In this document: positions 47,831 through 60,400 of the stretch, in pieces
Position numbering within the stretch: the stretch's first letter is position 1
Layout: the number at the start of each line of letters is the position of its first letter
Origin: Terfezia claveryi
Taxonomy: Eukaryota > Ascomycota > Pezizomycetes > Pezizales > Pezizaceae
Direction: 5' to 3'
NCBI GenBank assembly: GCA_015179025.1
Contig: WHUX01000146.1
Location: forward strand, 1-64,000
Length of the DNA: 64,000 nucleotides
Notes under the pieces: model-generated
Databases searched by the model: none
Seen by the model: only the letters and a program-made list of their open reading frames with translations
What the model was told of the DNA's origin: nothing
Made by a program: the position numbers and the translations under genes

Positions 47831-48440
47831 TTGTCCTGTCATTGCTTCAGAATACCAGTATATACTGATTTCTCTGCTTATTTGCACCACTGTACGGAGG
47901 TTGTATGCTCGCTCATTTTCTCAATCATTTTCTTGCTCATTTTGTCACTCATTTTCTTGCTCTTTTGCGTACTGAATTCTAAGCTAATTTGCACACTCGA
48001 TTCTAGGCTGATTTGCTTGCTCAATTGCCAGCTGATTTGCTCACTCGATTCCAAGCTAATTTGCTTGCTTGATTCCAGGCTGATTTGCTTGCTCGATTCC
48101 AGGCGGATTTGCTTGCTTAATTGCCTACTGATTTGCTCGCTCGATTCCAAGCTGATTTACTTGCTCAATTCTAGGCTGATTTGCTCGCTCGATTGTAGGC
48201 TGATTTGCTTGCTCGATTGCCAGCTGATTTGCTAGCTCGATTCTAAGCTGATTTGCTTGCTCTATTCTAGGATGATTTGGGTGGTAGATTTTAGGCTGAT
48301 TTGGACAGTGGATTTCAGGCTGATTTGCATGGTTGGATACATAGGCTATTTGCATGCTGATTTCTTGGGCTATTTGGACCTTGAGTTGCAGGCTATTTGG
48401 ATGCTTATTTCCAGGGCTATTTGCACACATATATATGAGC
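47820..48440. repeat. TE-C-like fragment with the 24-bp minisatellite
   Basis: The start (CTGGGACTTAGAGTTTTTGTC) matches TE-C2 near 21450 (CTGGGACTTAGAGCTTTTCT), followed by about 17 copies of the GATTTGCTTGCTCGATTCCA-type unit. Degenerate units with GGCTATTTG continue to about 48560. No ends found. Confidence 0.75.
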
Positions 48441-49019
48441 TATTTACAAACTAATTTTTAGGGCTATTTACAAATGAGTATATGGGCTATTTACATACTG
48501 ATTTCTAGGGCTATTTGCATGGTCGGATGGATATATGGGCTATTTGTATGGTGATTTTAGGGGTGTGATCATAGTTGTTTATTTAGGTAGATTTTGATAT
48601 TATTATGAGAATTAAGACATTTTTGGAAATGCATAAAATATAGGTGCAAGAGTAAAAAAGTGCAGTGTCAATGACACCAGTTAGGAGGGGGTATTGTGCC
48701 TTCAGATGGTTACAGGTAATGAACTTTCAATCACAATGTAAAGAGGGACTAGTCTGCCTTCTGAAGGTCACAAGTAATAGGCTTGTAATCATAATGTTGA
48801 GTTGGGTGAAAAAGTGTTGGAAATAGATGTATGAAGAGGAAAATGTTAGGAATGGGGCACACAATGTGTGATTGCATATTGTGAGAGTGTAAGATGAGAT
48901 TGAATTGTAAGTATCAGCATTATAGGAAGTGCATTATGTGAGAGAGAACTTGTTATAATATGGAGTTTTACAAATTTGCATTATATGTATGGTGTGCATA
49001 TAACATAAGCTAAAATCTT
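48441..49019. other. Non-coding stretch
   Basis: Degenerate end of the preceding array, then sequence with two loosely similar segments (CAATCACAATGTAAAG; TAATCATAATGTTGAG). Nothing else recognised. Confidence 0.4.
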
Positions 49020-50123
49020 TCATATGGAGCTGGCAATCTCGAGCTGTTTGTATACTCTGATTGCCAGGCTTGAGAATATACCAGCTCTGACTTCAGAGTG
49101 GAATGGTGCTCTGCAATCCCAACTGCAAGCTCTCTGGCCAGGGCATCATTTCTAGCTTTTTGCAAGGGTGCTAGAATGTCTACGAAGTGAGGGTACCAAC
49201 TGGAATTGGCAAGGAAGAGGGAGGTTTTTAAGGACTGTAAAAAATGATTATTGGCAGTGAACTCACAGATTGCCAATAAGGACACTCAGTTATTCTACTG
49301 ATAACTGATATAGGCCTGCCAATACTGTTCTATAATAGTGTTCAACCTTTTCGACTAGCCGTCTGTCTGGAGGTAGTAAGTAGTTGAGAGCTGTATCTTA
49401 ATCCCTAAGAGCTTGCAGAATGCCTTCCAGAAGTTTGAGGTAAACTGAGGCCCTTGGTTGGGTACAATAGATTCAGACAGGCCAAAATACTAGAATATAT
49501 TGCTGAGGTAGTGATTGGCTAGTACTGGGGTAGGGCATGTGTTTCAGCAAGGTATGACATACCTTATCTTCATCAATCAATCCATTACTATTAGGATAGC
49601 ATTGAAGCCTGAGTCCATTGGCAACCCAATTACAAAGTCCATGGTCAGGTATTGCTAAGGCTGATCTGGGATTTCCAGGGTCTTTAAGGTTCCGTAGGGA
49701 GCAAGGTGAGGAGGTTTTAACTATTTACAGGTATAGCAGTTCTGCACATACCTTTCTACATTTTTCCACTAATCGATTCAGGTGTACTGCCTGGCTAGTA
49801 GCTCCAGAGTTTTAGCTACTCTAGGGTAGCCAGTAGCTAAAATATCATAGTGTTCTCTAATCAGGCTAAGACACAAGTCCCCTTCCAGTATGTATAGCCA
49901 GTCCAGGTAGTATAGAAGGCTATCCTGAATGGTGCACTCAGCCAAGGAAATCTTAGTATGACAGCACTGTTCAGACTCCACCATAGTGACTATTTCCCTA
50001 ACCAGAGAGTTTTCTATATGTGCCTGTCACATCTATAGAAGGGGGTTAACTCTAGCATCGGCAAGGATAGTAGCTGCCAGATGGAGATTTTCGGGCTCGA
50101 GATTTTTGGGCTTTAGTACCAAC
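49020..50123 (-). pseudogene. E5: minus-strand gypsy pol remnant (RNase H end to integrase)
   Basis: The minus strand from 50123 starts with the codons that in E2 read VVLKPENL. It continues through the HHCC region (49984-49778: KISLAECTIQ, AGYPRVAKTLELLARQYT; E2 has AAGHPGVAKMLEL) and integrase, and ends in the block like FTANNHFLQSLKTSLFLANS (49255-49196) to LPAP near 49025. Stops throughout. It abuts E4 at 50124 with no duplication, so this junction may be a rearrangement or a decayed insertion. Confidence 0.85.
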
Positions 50124-50752
50124 TATCACAACCATATATTCAGTTGTCTTATTATCACCTGTGATCGTAGGTAATAAGTTATGGTTATTGTTGCCTTTGG
50201 CATTACTTGAGATCATAGGTGTTGAGTTATTGTTATCCTACTAGGCTTCAAAGATAGAGATCTCGGGAAGCTTATTTCTCCCCTTACTATGGTGGCTCAT
50301 GTATATAAAGTCCTTTGCCCATGTACTGTCATTGGATCCCTATCCACTGTCTTGTATACCCAATACAGGACCTTGCTTCACCCAGTGCTTGTGCACCTCC
50401 CTTATGCACATTCTTGTCTCGTACGAACAACTCAGCAGCACAGCTACCTCCCTCCAACATATATGGTAACTACTTCCACATATCTTTTGTGCTTGCCTCT
50501 TGCCTCTAGCCCTTGCCCCATCCCAGTCTTCCCATGATCATACATATAGCATTCCTACATATGTCTTACTCTAGCCTCTGACTTCTCAACATCCTGCCCC
50601 CCATAACATAGTCCATGACATCTATGACAGGTGTCCGTAACAAGCCTAGTTTTCCTAGTCATACATGTAGTACTCCTATATGTGTCTCACCTCATTCCTG
50701 TCCTTGCTCCAGTATACACCTTGGGTGCCATATCCCAAGAGCTGTCATTACA
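50124..50752 (+). repeat. 5' LTR of E4
   Basis: Contains CACCTGTGATCGTAGGTA (50156-50173) and a second degenerate copy near 50203. An extra block between about 50580 and 50690 partly repeats neighbouring LTR sequence (CATACATGTAGTACTCCTA). Confidence 0.88.
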
Positions 50753-50788
50753 CTAGGTTAGATCCTCTGGACCATTTGGTATGCAATC

Positions 50789-51982
50789 ATGTTAGGAGCA
50801 GCTACCTCTCTACCTGCTATTAGGTTCCAGACTTGGAGGAACTCTCATATACCCTCAGGCCTGAATGAATGGAATACCTATTATCAAGAGGTCATCGATA
50901 TCTTCAGGGCTATGGATGCTATTAGGGCTGAACTCGGCAATAGCTTGGCTGTTGCTGAATGAAAACTGAGATCCGCTAATGAAGAAATCATTATACTCAA
51001 AAATAACCTCGACAATGCCACTATCACTCAAGCCAATGAGCGAACCATGATCCAGACCGTCAACCACACTATGGCCGTTATATTTGCAACCACACCCTCT
51101 GTACCAACTGCCAAGACCGAAAGTATTCTAACCCCTACTAAATTCAATGGGGATAGTGCTTACCTCTGAGACTGAAAGAACTTGGTAAACTTCAAACTCA
51201 ATAGGGACTCCACTAGATTCCCATTTAAGCAACATTGATTAGCTCATGTCTTTGCCCTACTGGAGGGTAAGGTAGAGGATCAAATCCAGCTATATATCTT
51301 TAAGACTGGGATTAAGCTGGATGGCATCCCGATACTCTTCACTATTCTGGACAGGACTTTTGGGGACCCCGATACTATGGGCATAGCTAGCTGAGCCCTC
51401 CAAGCCCTGAAACAATGTAATTCGGATCTGTCTATATAAGTGGTAGAGTTCTTTAGGCTGGAAGCAGAAGTATTGTAGAACAACCAGTCAAAGCTCAAGC
51501 AGTTCCAGGAGGGACTGAATGACAAGCTTTAACAAGCCATGGTCACCCTCTCAGAGACCAAGAGTCTTAATAAATTAATTGACCAGGCATCCAGGGTGGA
51601 ACAATGGATAGCTAGGTTGAGACATCGCCCTACCTTCCACCCTGCCACCCGTTCACTTCATCAACTACAGCAATAGCACTAACAATAGCAACCAACCCCG
51701 AAGCCTGCCCAAGTTCCAGGCTCAGCTAACAAACCCATGCACCAATCATTGGTTGCAGTAGGGACCATCCCTATAGATCTCTCATCTGGGAGACCCCACC
51801 TTACTCAGGAGGAAAGAGGCTGCCGTTGCACTAACTGTTTGTACATTACATGCGAAAAGGGGGACCACTTCATTGCAGTATATCCACTTCATAAGAACCG
51901 CTCCCTGGCTGCCTACACCATATCCGAATTACGGATGGAAGAAGCTGGTAAAGAGTCGGGAAAAGGGGAGTTCTTTACCTAG
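50789..51982 (+). pseudogene. E4 gag
   Basis: ATG 50789 at the same place as in E2; TAG 51980-51982. About ten internal stops, mostly at codons where E2 has Trp, Gln or Arg. Coiled-coil and capsid regions are still alignable. The zinc knuckle is destroyed (CEKGDHFIAVYP). Confidence 0.88.
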
Positions 51983-52003
51983 TTACTGATACTAGTAAGG
52001 GAC
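51958..52003 (+). promoter_or_regulatory. Frameshift signal of E4 (conserved with E2)
   Basis: GGGAAAA (51958-51964) is in gag phase, with the same GGGGA spacer and a stem from 51970 pairing with the arm ending at 52003. Two E2 pairs become G-U wobbles here, so pairing is kept despite change; CTAG/CTAG and the 9-nt loop are identical. Confidence 0.7.
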
Positions 52004-55000
52004 CTGCCTAGAGTCATTTATTTTTGTCTGCATTTTCTACGCTTACATCTATGTCTATTGATAAGTCTTGCCTATTTGATGAGCACCTTATTGTACCTAT
52101 AACTATCAAGTTTAATAATAAATCAGTAGTTATATCAGCTCTCATAGATTGTGGTACTATAGGAATAGTATTTATTGAACAGACCTTCGTCAGTAAAAAC
52201 TCTATACCAACCTCCAAGCTAAAGACCACCCACTTTCTTGATAACATTAATGGCCACCTTATCTCTTTTGAGGCGATTACTGACCTCATGTACCTGCCCA
52301 GCACCATAGGTGATTACTCCGAAGATCTCCTAATATTCATAACTAAGCTAAAGTATCCAATTGTCCTTGGGATCCCCTGGCTGAGGATGCATAATATATC
52401 AGTCAGCTTTGGCTCTTACACCTTATGATTCAACACCCTTATTGCAAAAAACACTATGGAGATTCAAAAACTACTATCAGTGGGCTGTACGCATTACCAC
52501 CCCTAATAATCTACCTGACTCAGGTGATACTCCCACCTGCATACATCAATACCCCTATTCCCACTGTTACCCCTGTTACCCTAGTTTCTCTAATATTCCC
52601 AGCCTCCACAAAACCCCTGAATATTAACTTTATTGGAGTAGGGGCCTTTGCTTATCCGACCAGGAGACATACCCTCTCAATTTATTAGATCAATCTGGAA
52701 ATTAATAAGACCAGGTACAAGGAGGAGTAGAAATCCTAGATTCTAAATGAGTACCATGAGTTTATTGATTTGTTCTCAAAAAAGGCCTTGGAAAAGCTTG
52801 CCCCCTATCGACCATATGACAATACAATCCCCCTGATTAATGGAAAAACTCCCCCTCATGGCTCCCTCTATAGAATGTCCTGAGTGGAATTAGAGGCCCT
52901 GAAGTAGTATTTAGAGGAGAACTTAAATAAGAGCTTCATTTGGTATAGCTGTTCCCCGGCAAGTGCTCCTGTACTTTTTGTGAACAAATCGGATGGCTCT
53001 CTTCAGTTGTGTATTATTTATTGTAGCCTGAATAAGATAACGGTCAAAAACAGGTACCCCCTACCTTTAATTCAGGAGATATTAGCCAGGCTTTCCAAGG
53101 CAAAATAGTTCACCAAATTGGACTTGAAAGGAGCGTACAACCTGGTACAGATCGCAGAGGGGGAGGAGTAGAAAACTGCCTTCCAGACACGTTATGGCCA
53201 CTTCGAGTACAACGTCATGCATGCCCTTTGGCTTAACCAATACCCTGGCCTCTTTCTAATACTTTATTAACGATACTCTACAACACTTTCTAAATGTATT
53301 CTGCATGGCTTACCTCGACGATATCTTGATCTATTTAGATACACTGGCAGAGCACAAAATCTATGTCAGGTAAGTTTTGGAGAAGCTAGAGTAGGCTGGG
53401 CTATATCTTAAGTCTGAAAAATGTGAATTCCATTTCCAAGAAGTGAAGTACCTAGGCTGGATCATAACTATGGAATGTATTAGGATGGATCCCACCAAAG
53501 TTGCTGCAATCTAAGAGTAGGAAACCCCAGCCAATTTAAAGGATATGCAAGCCTTCCTAGGATTTGCCAACTTTTTCCACCAATTTATCCTGAGATACTT
53601 AAGGATTGTGGCACCCCTAACAGCCTTGACGAAAACAAAGGCAGAAGCTGAGGTACACTTGACAAAAAGGGCCTTCCACTGGAATCCAGAAGCCCAATCC
53701 GTCTTTCATAACCTCAAGGAAGCTTTCTACTCCATACCGATCCTAGCCCATTTCAACCCCAAACAGGACTATATTGTTGAAACCAATGCCTCCAACTATG
53801 TCTCTGCAGGAATCCCATCCTAGAAAAACGATAACGGCATCCTCCACCCAGTAGCATACTTCTCAAAAAAGCACTTCCCAGTGGAGTGTAATTATGAAAT
53901 CAATGACAAGGAGTTAATGGACATTGTGCAAGTATTTGAGGAGTGAAGGCCACACCTAAAGTCAGCTAAGGGAATTATCGAGGTACTGTCTGATCATAAG
54001 AACCTTGAGTATTTTACTACCACCAAGCTGCTTAACCGGCAGCAGGCTAGGTGGTCAGAGTTCCTATTCTAGTTCAACTTCAAAATCAAATACTAGCCAA
54101 GAAAGGCTGGTGGGAAACTGAATGCTTTGACTAGGAGAATAGGAGACCTCCCTAAAGGGGGGGATGAAAGGCTAAAGTACTAGAATCAGGTGGTATTAAA
54201 GCCGGAAAATCTGGATGTAGCAGCAAATGCCATTGCTGATTCTGATGTGGACCTCAAGCAATGGGTAGAACAGGCCTATGAGGAAGACCCCCTAGTTAAG
54301 GATATAATTACTATGGTGGAATCTGGATAGCGCCACTACACTAAGATTTCCTTGGCCAAGTGTACAACTTAGAACGGCCTTCTCTACTACTTAGACCACC
54401 TCTATATGCCTGCAGACGATAAGCTACACCTGGGATTGATCAAGTAACACCACAATACATTGGCAGTGAGTCACTCTGGAGTGGCTAAGACGTTAGAGTT
54501 GCTGTTTAGGCAATATACGTAGATTTACCAATAGAAGGAAGTAGAGTAGTACTAATGGAATTGCCATGTTTGCAAGTGTGCCAAACCCAATTGCCATGCT
54601 CCTTATGGTACCCTGAAGCCCCTAGAAGTCCCAGAACACCCCTAGTAACACTTAACTATGGACTTTATCACCAGATTGCCGGAAGACTCGGGATTTAATG
54701 CCATCTTAATGGTAGTGGATCAGTTAACGAAAATGGAGCATGTGATACCCTGTCGAGATACATGCTTGGCCTCCGAATTGGCATACCTCTACCTGGATAA
54801 TGTCTTCCATTACCATAGCCTCTTAGTGTCAATTGTCTTAGACTATGGTCCTCAGTTCATTGCTGACTTCTAGAAAACATTCTGTAAGCTGTTGGGTATT
54901 AAAGTACATCTGTCTACAGTATACCACCTTCAGACTGATGGCCAGTCAGAACGTATGAACACCATCATGGAGCAATATCTGAAGGTGTACATGAATTACC

Positions 55001-55716
55001 AGCAGAATAACTAGGTTTTATTGCTGGCCACCTGCAAATTTTCCACCAACAACCACTTCTCTGAGACTCTAAAGACCTCCCCATTCCTGGCCAATTATGG
55101 CTGGCACCCTCGGTTCATAGACTCCCTGACACCTCTGCACAAGGCTAAGGAGAATAACCAAGCTAAAGAGTTCACCACGCAGATTTCTGATCTTCACTCT
55201 ACCCTGAAAGCTGAGCTAGAATATGCACAAGTCAGGCAAACCGAATATGCTAATGGATTATGTTTGCCAGCCCCCAAGTATTAGCTAGGAGATAAGGTAT
55301 GGTTCTTTAGCCGGCACTTCCGGATGGAATGGCGATCTTGCAAGCTGGACTATAAGTACCTGGGTCCATTTTAGGTGTTGGCTGCTGTAGGCACTCATAC
55401 CTACCGGTTGAAGTTCCCCAAAGACATCAAACGCCACCCAGTTGTCCATGTATCGGAAGTTGAGCCTGTGGCAGATAACCCCCTCCTAGGACAGAATTAT
55501 CCCCTCCCTCTTCTCGTGGTAGTCGAGGGTGAGGAGGAGTGGAAGGTCGAAGAGGTAATGGACTCAAGAAAGAGGTATGGTCATTAGCAATACAAGGTTA
55601 AATAGTTAAGGGATAAGGAGGCTACTTGGCAACCCACAGAGGACTTGGAGAATGTGCAGGATTTGGTCACCTTGTTCCACTAGCAATACCCAAGAAAGCC
55701 TGGCCCAATAGAATGA
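51983..55716 (+). pseudogene. E4 pol
   Basis: Protease (IDCGTIG at about 52147; E2 has IDCGASG), RT with a still intact YLDD (about 53311-53322), RNase H (ETNASNY), integrase (MDFITRLPEDSGFNAILMVVD near 54658; E2 agrees except one residue) and chromodomain region to TGA 55714-55716. There are many stops and at least two indels, including four extra bases near 53217. The linker that is Ala/Glu-rich in E2 is much shorter here. Confidence 0.9.
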
Positions 55717-55756
55717 TATTATGCTTTTTGAGAGTCATACAGTGGTGCCCGTCTAA

Positions 55757-55810
55757 TTCTTGTTCTTCTTATTCTTCTTATTCTTCTTATTCTTCTTGTT
55801 CTTCTTATTG
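55757..55810 (+). repeat. ATTCTTCTT microsatellite in E4 3' untranslated region
   Basis: About six copies of a 9-bp TTCTTATTC/TTCTTGTTC unit between pol and the purine tract. E1-E3 lack it. Confidence 0.8.
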
Positions 55811-55922
55811 TTTGGAGTTAAGATCCTTGTCATTGCCTTTGTTATTATTTCCTGTGTTAATTTTGCTGGTTGTCGTACCCAGGCCTCCTAGTCGCTAGAG
55901 CTTCTGCCTAAAGGGGGAATAG

Positions 55923-56492
55923 TGTCACAACCATATATTCAGTTGTCTTTGTCATTACCTGTAATCATAGGTGATATGTTATTGCTATTGTTGTCTTTGT
56001 CATCACCTGCGATTACAGGTAATGGGTTATTGTTATTGTTGCCTTTATCATCATCTGCAATTGTAGGTGATGGGTTATTGTTACCTTACTTAGCTTCTAA
56101 GATAGGGATCTTGGGAAGCTTATTCCTTCTGTTACTCTGGCCCGGAATTATGTATATATAGCCCCTGTCCCTCGTACTATTATTGGATCCCTATCCAACA
56201 TCTTGTATATCCACTACAGGACCTTGTCTCTCCCAGCCCTTGTACATCTCCCTTGTGCACCCCCTTGTCTTATGAACAGTACTGCAGCACAGCTGCCTCC
56301 CTTCGACATACGCGGTAACTGCTTCTACATATCTCGTGTCCCTTACCCTCTGCCTCTCTTGCCTCTTGCCCTTGCCCCCTATCCCAGCCTTCCTTTAGTC
56401 ATACACATAGTATTCCTACATGTATCTTACCATAGCCTTGCTCTTGTCCTGGCGTACCCCTTGGTCGCCTTGTTCCTAGAGCCATCGTTACA
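55923..56492 (+). repeat. 3' LTR of E4
   Basis: 570 bp. Three tandem palindrome-centred units (about 55955, 56000 and 56049) lie just inside its start, against one to two in its partner. Confidence 0.9.
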
Positions 56493-57234
56493 CTCCTCTA
56501 AACTATTCCTTAAGTGGATAGGCTCCCTCACTATTACTAATTATTCATATTGAAGTCAAAATACCAAACTTGACTTTACTGACTTCCCTGACCTCAATAA
56601 TATCAACAACTCCTTCTATACCTCACTTCTCAAACCTTTTTTCTCCAATCTAATACAACTGTTCTTCTCCAGAACTCTAGTACAACTAGAACCAGTTGAG
56701 GAACATAAATATGAACTAGAAAGAGTTTTAGAATTTAGGTCATAACCTAAAATAGGGAAGCTGTAGTACTTGATAGATTAGAAGGGATGGCCTCAAAAGT
56801 TTAATAGTTGCATATTTTCTGAGGGTGTTGATGAGTCATTAAAAAAAGAATTCTAGTTATATGGTAGCAAGTAAGTAACTTACAAAAAGAGGAAAGTTGG
56901 TAAGCATAAGCTTGGTAAGAATAAGACAAAAAGAGAAGTTCTAGATATGATTAATGAGGAAAGAGAATGTGTTGTTACTTCCACTGTCTCATTCAATGCA
57001 ATTAAGATTGACAAAGAGAAAGGTAAAGAGATAGATTTATTACAGATGATACTTAGACATTTCTTTGCAGAAAGACAGCTACAAAAGGTAATTAAGTATT
57101 TCATGGATGATATTGTTATTGAAAAAGACTTCAAGGAAGGTTATAATAACAATAGATGTAATTCAGTAGAAAGTGAGAGTAAAACGTATAGGAATAGGAA
57201 TAATAGGTATTATGGATTAAATATTAACTACTAA
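56493..57234 (+). pseudogene. Chromodomain-type 3' relic of another gypsy element
   Basis: From about 56690 the translation reads EEHKYELERVLEFRS, followed across stops by YLID and KGWP, the order of a chromodomain (VExVLxxR...YLVKWKGW). A Lys-rich tail and an ORF 56947-57234 of unknown nature follow. No LTR or other domain seen. Confidence 0.5.
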
Positions 57235-59150
57235 TGTATAAAATCCAGACTCTATTTATTTCTTAGGATAGAAGTTTTTATCTAAATAAGGAAGTATGTA
57301 AGAAAGTGGCTTACACATACCCTATAACTAATCCTCTTTTACACAAATGTATTTCTTATATATTTTCTTACTCAGCAAGCATCTCAAAACATACAATATT
57401 CTATGTACTGTCTGCCTTACTAATATTTTATATGCTTTTATATATTATTACATGCTTTGACATATATAAGTCAAAGTTAAGACTTAACCTATTTTATATG
57501 AGATAGTATTTGGAAGTACTATCTAGAAGTTTCTATTATTTTGATTTCAAATCATATAGGGGTTAGATAAAGGTATACTGCCTTAACACTACTCTAGCAT
57601 TGCCCCAATAGGAATATATATAGTCCCCTGAATTTCCCTTCAATTAGATAGATAGTTAGAACTTAGAAGATAGTTAGAGTATAATCAATATAGAAGTTCT
57701 ACTGGTCAATTTTTAAAGTATCTTTAGTACTTCTATACTACTTTATCTATTACACTAATCTTATGCTACTAGTAATAACTTTAATAGTAAGACTAAACAA
57801 GATATTATTAGGAATCTACTTTGTACTATATATTATTAGCCTAAGATTATCTGATTAAATTAGATCCTCATCTAATCTAATTTGATTCTCCAGTCCTCCT
57901 AAATAACCTTTATATATATTTATTTATTAATATATATATAACTAAATATATATATAAATCTTAAATTTATATAAAAGGTATAAAGTAGAAACAATATAGG
58001 TAATATTATAAATATAAAACCTTTAAAGTAGCTAGTAGAGAATTAATAGACAAGCAAGTAATAAAGACAAATAATGTAACTAGCTCTATATTTATATATT
58101 ATATATATTTTAGCCTATACTCAATATACTTGCTATATCAGTAATATCTACCTTTATATAAAATCTATTAATATAAGGAACTGGTCTTTAGTATAACATA
58201 TATAGGATTGGATATTATCTAAAGGTATTATTTTATTCGATTCTATAATATTTTGATACTATAGGTAATCATAATGTTATAGTATAGATAGATAGGATTG
58301 CATATTATTAGGTATTATATTGTAATTAGACAAACTCTTCTTCCTTATATATACATATTTATCTTATATCTAGTTGTTGGCTCTTAAAGTAATATTCTAA
58401 GTTTGAAGTCCAATTTTAAGTTGAAGTTGTATTTGTATATACAGCAGTTAGGTCTAAGCTATATGATCTTGCCTTTGCAACTAATAACCCTCTAAATATC
58501 TTTATTTCAACAATATTACTTTAATTACCTAGCTTGTCTCTAACATATGTTAAATGTTTTTTTAAGTTTATTAATGTACAAGACTTTCAAGTATCATACC
58601 TTAGTATTTGGCAAACACTCTCATTGGCCAACTTTTATAGTAGTATTTATAAAATTTATATATTCAAACCATATAAAATTATATAGTTCTAAAGCTTCAA
58701 TAATTCTAAGTTTCAATCTTTGCATCTAAAATATTATAAATATGATGAATATAATAGAGACTGTAATGTATGTAAAACAATACTATAAATATAGTTTTAG
58801 GGTATTCTTAAATTTAGGTATCAAGAACATTAATATTATACCTACTAGTACTAGTATTATAGACAAATATACTGGAGGGTAGTAATGATATCTTGTACTT
58901 TAAAAAGATCCTTGATATGCTCTTCTTCTACTTCTTTCTCTATTTCTTCATCTTCTACATCTAATACCAATAAATACAATTATGCTAAAACCTTAACTAC
59001 AGTATTGATATTATCTAGAGTTTGAGCTTTTTCTGATTTTTAAGATATAGTTATAATACTTGTAATTATATATAATATAGAAACCAAATTATATTGCAAC
59101 TTGAGGGCAATTATGTCTAGTAGACTATTTTGGTTAGCTTGTAGCTTGCA
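57235..59150. other. AT-rich stretch without recognisable genes
   Basis: Long AT-rich sequence with many TATATA runs. Short hydrophobic ORFs (57306-57506, 58547-58729) look like chance. TCTAAGCTATATGATCTTG near 58453 recurs at about 60434 in the E6 LTR. Confidence 0.5.
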
Positions 59151-59320
59151 CTAAAAAATTTGTGTATGAATAAACTTGAAAAAAGATTTGCTGTAATTAC
59201 TCCTACTATACCTGTATGCATGGTAGTCCATTTTTAGGGGTTGTTTTAGATGCATTCCTTTCTTAGGCTCTGGAGCTGGACGCTTATATAGGGAGGCATT
59301 CAAGTAGAATACACTAACAA

Positions 59321-60385
59321 TTGTACTATCCTATTAAGGAAAAGGAACAGCTTAGATATCTAGCTGCTTTAGAATTCAGAAAAGGGGCTCGTCATGACAA
59401 GGTGTTACTACAGGTACTAGGTTGTCAGGTATATATTATATCACAATATCACCGCAAATACAATATCACTATGAACACTATCAAAATGTCTGCCAAAGCC
59501 ATAATGCCAATTTCCGCTGATGCTTTGCACTACCGCACTATGTTATTCGAGCTCAGCAAACCAGTTACTATATCCCCCTAAATATTTGATAAGATATGGC
59601 CATATGTAGACTCGGTTTATTTAAAGCTTCAGCAAGAGCTGCTGCAAGCTTATGGTACAGTACATGTTCAGAAATATGAGTGCAGGCTTCGGAAAAGTAG
59701 GAAGTCAAGCATTACTCAAGTTGCAGATGCCGATGGCAAGGTTATTAAATGCTGGCAGAGCTGTATTTGAAACGCCGACCTTTGCAATATCCGAATTAAG
59801 GTCTCACGTCCAGTTGACGGTACAGCAGTTATAGTTGAGCACCTTGATGAACATACCCATACCCATGATATTGTAGAGAGCTTTAGGATAAAAAAACTAA
59901 GTATATTAGTGGAGTATATCAAGGCCGAAGTAGCCAAAAATTATTCTGCTGCTCAGATTTACTATGCTGTCTGTAGCGCAGGTACATATGAAGGCTTTGA
60001 GCAGCTAAAATAGCTTGGTGACTCGTCTTTAAGAACGTTCGTATGACTATGTTGATTGATAGGTATAATATAGCTAATAAACTCTATGTATAGACAAGAT
60101 ATTCGGAATTTAAAGTATGGATTGGGGTCAGCAGACCTTCGGGTACTTCCACATGGCAAGCTGTTTGAAGATGATGTTCTTCATGCTTGTAGTTTGTTAA
60201 CTGAATGAGAGTGGTTTTTTGAACAACTGTATATAGTCGATAATTGTAATGAATGGTACTAGACAGTATTCATTCAGTACCGTTTATACAATCTATATCC
60301 GTAGGCACGGACGTTTGTGTATTTCGGTTCTGCTGAGGTAAGACCTCAGAAGGGTAGGGAGATTACTATGTGGGACGTTCCCGAA
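59321..60385 (+). pseudogene. Decayed transposase, MULE-like (N-terminal region)
   Basis: One ORF (59321-59581) is followed by further readable sequence with stops: YGTVHVQKYECRLRKS, VEHLDEHTHTHDIVE (His-rich, zinc-finger-like), KAEVAKNYSAAQIYYAV and RNLKYGLGSADLRVLP. The order basic region, H-x-H cluster and Y-SAAQI resembles the N-terminal half of fungal Mutator-like transposases as I know them, but no DDE core is visible and the 3' part seems shortened. Family call is tentative. Confidence 0.4.
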
Positions 60386-60400
60386 GGGAACAGTAATTAA

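Larger units (their letters stand above)
50124..56492 (+). mobile_element. E4: full-length, heavily mutated gypsy element of the E2 family
   Basis: The LTRs (50124-50752, 629 bp; 55923-56492, 570 bp) share ends with E2 (TGTCACAACC...CGTTACA). Gag and pol follow E2 order throughout but with dozens of stops. The flanking five bases differ (CCAAC versus CTCCT), so no duplication survives. The length difference reflects extra sequence in the 5' LTR near 50580-50690. Confidence 0.92.

Noticed and set aside
57306..57506. Small hydrophobic ORF that could be a membrane peptide
   Set aside because: AT-rich surroundings give such ORFs by chance; no conserved feature.
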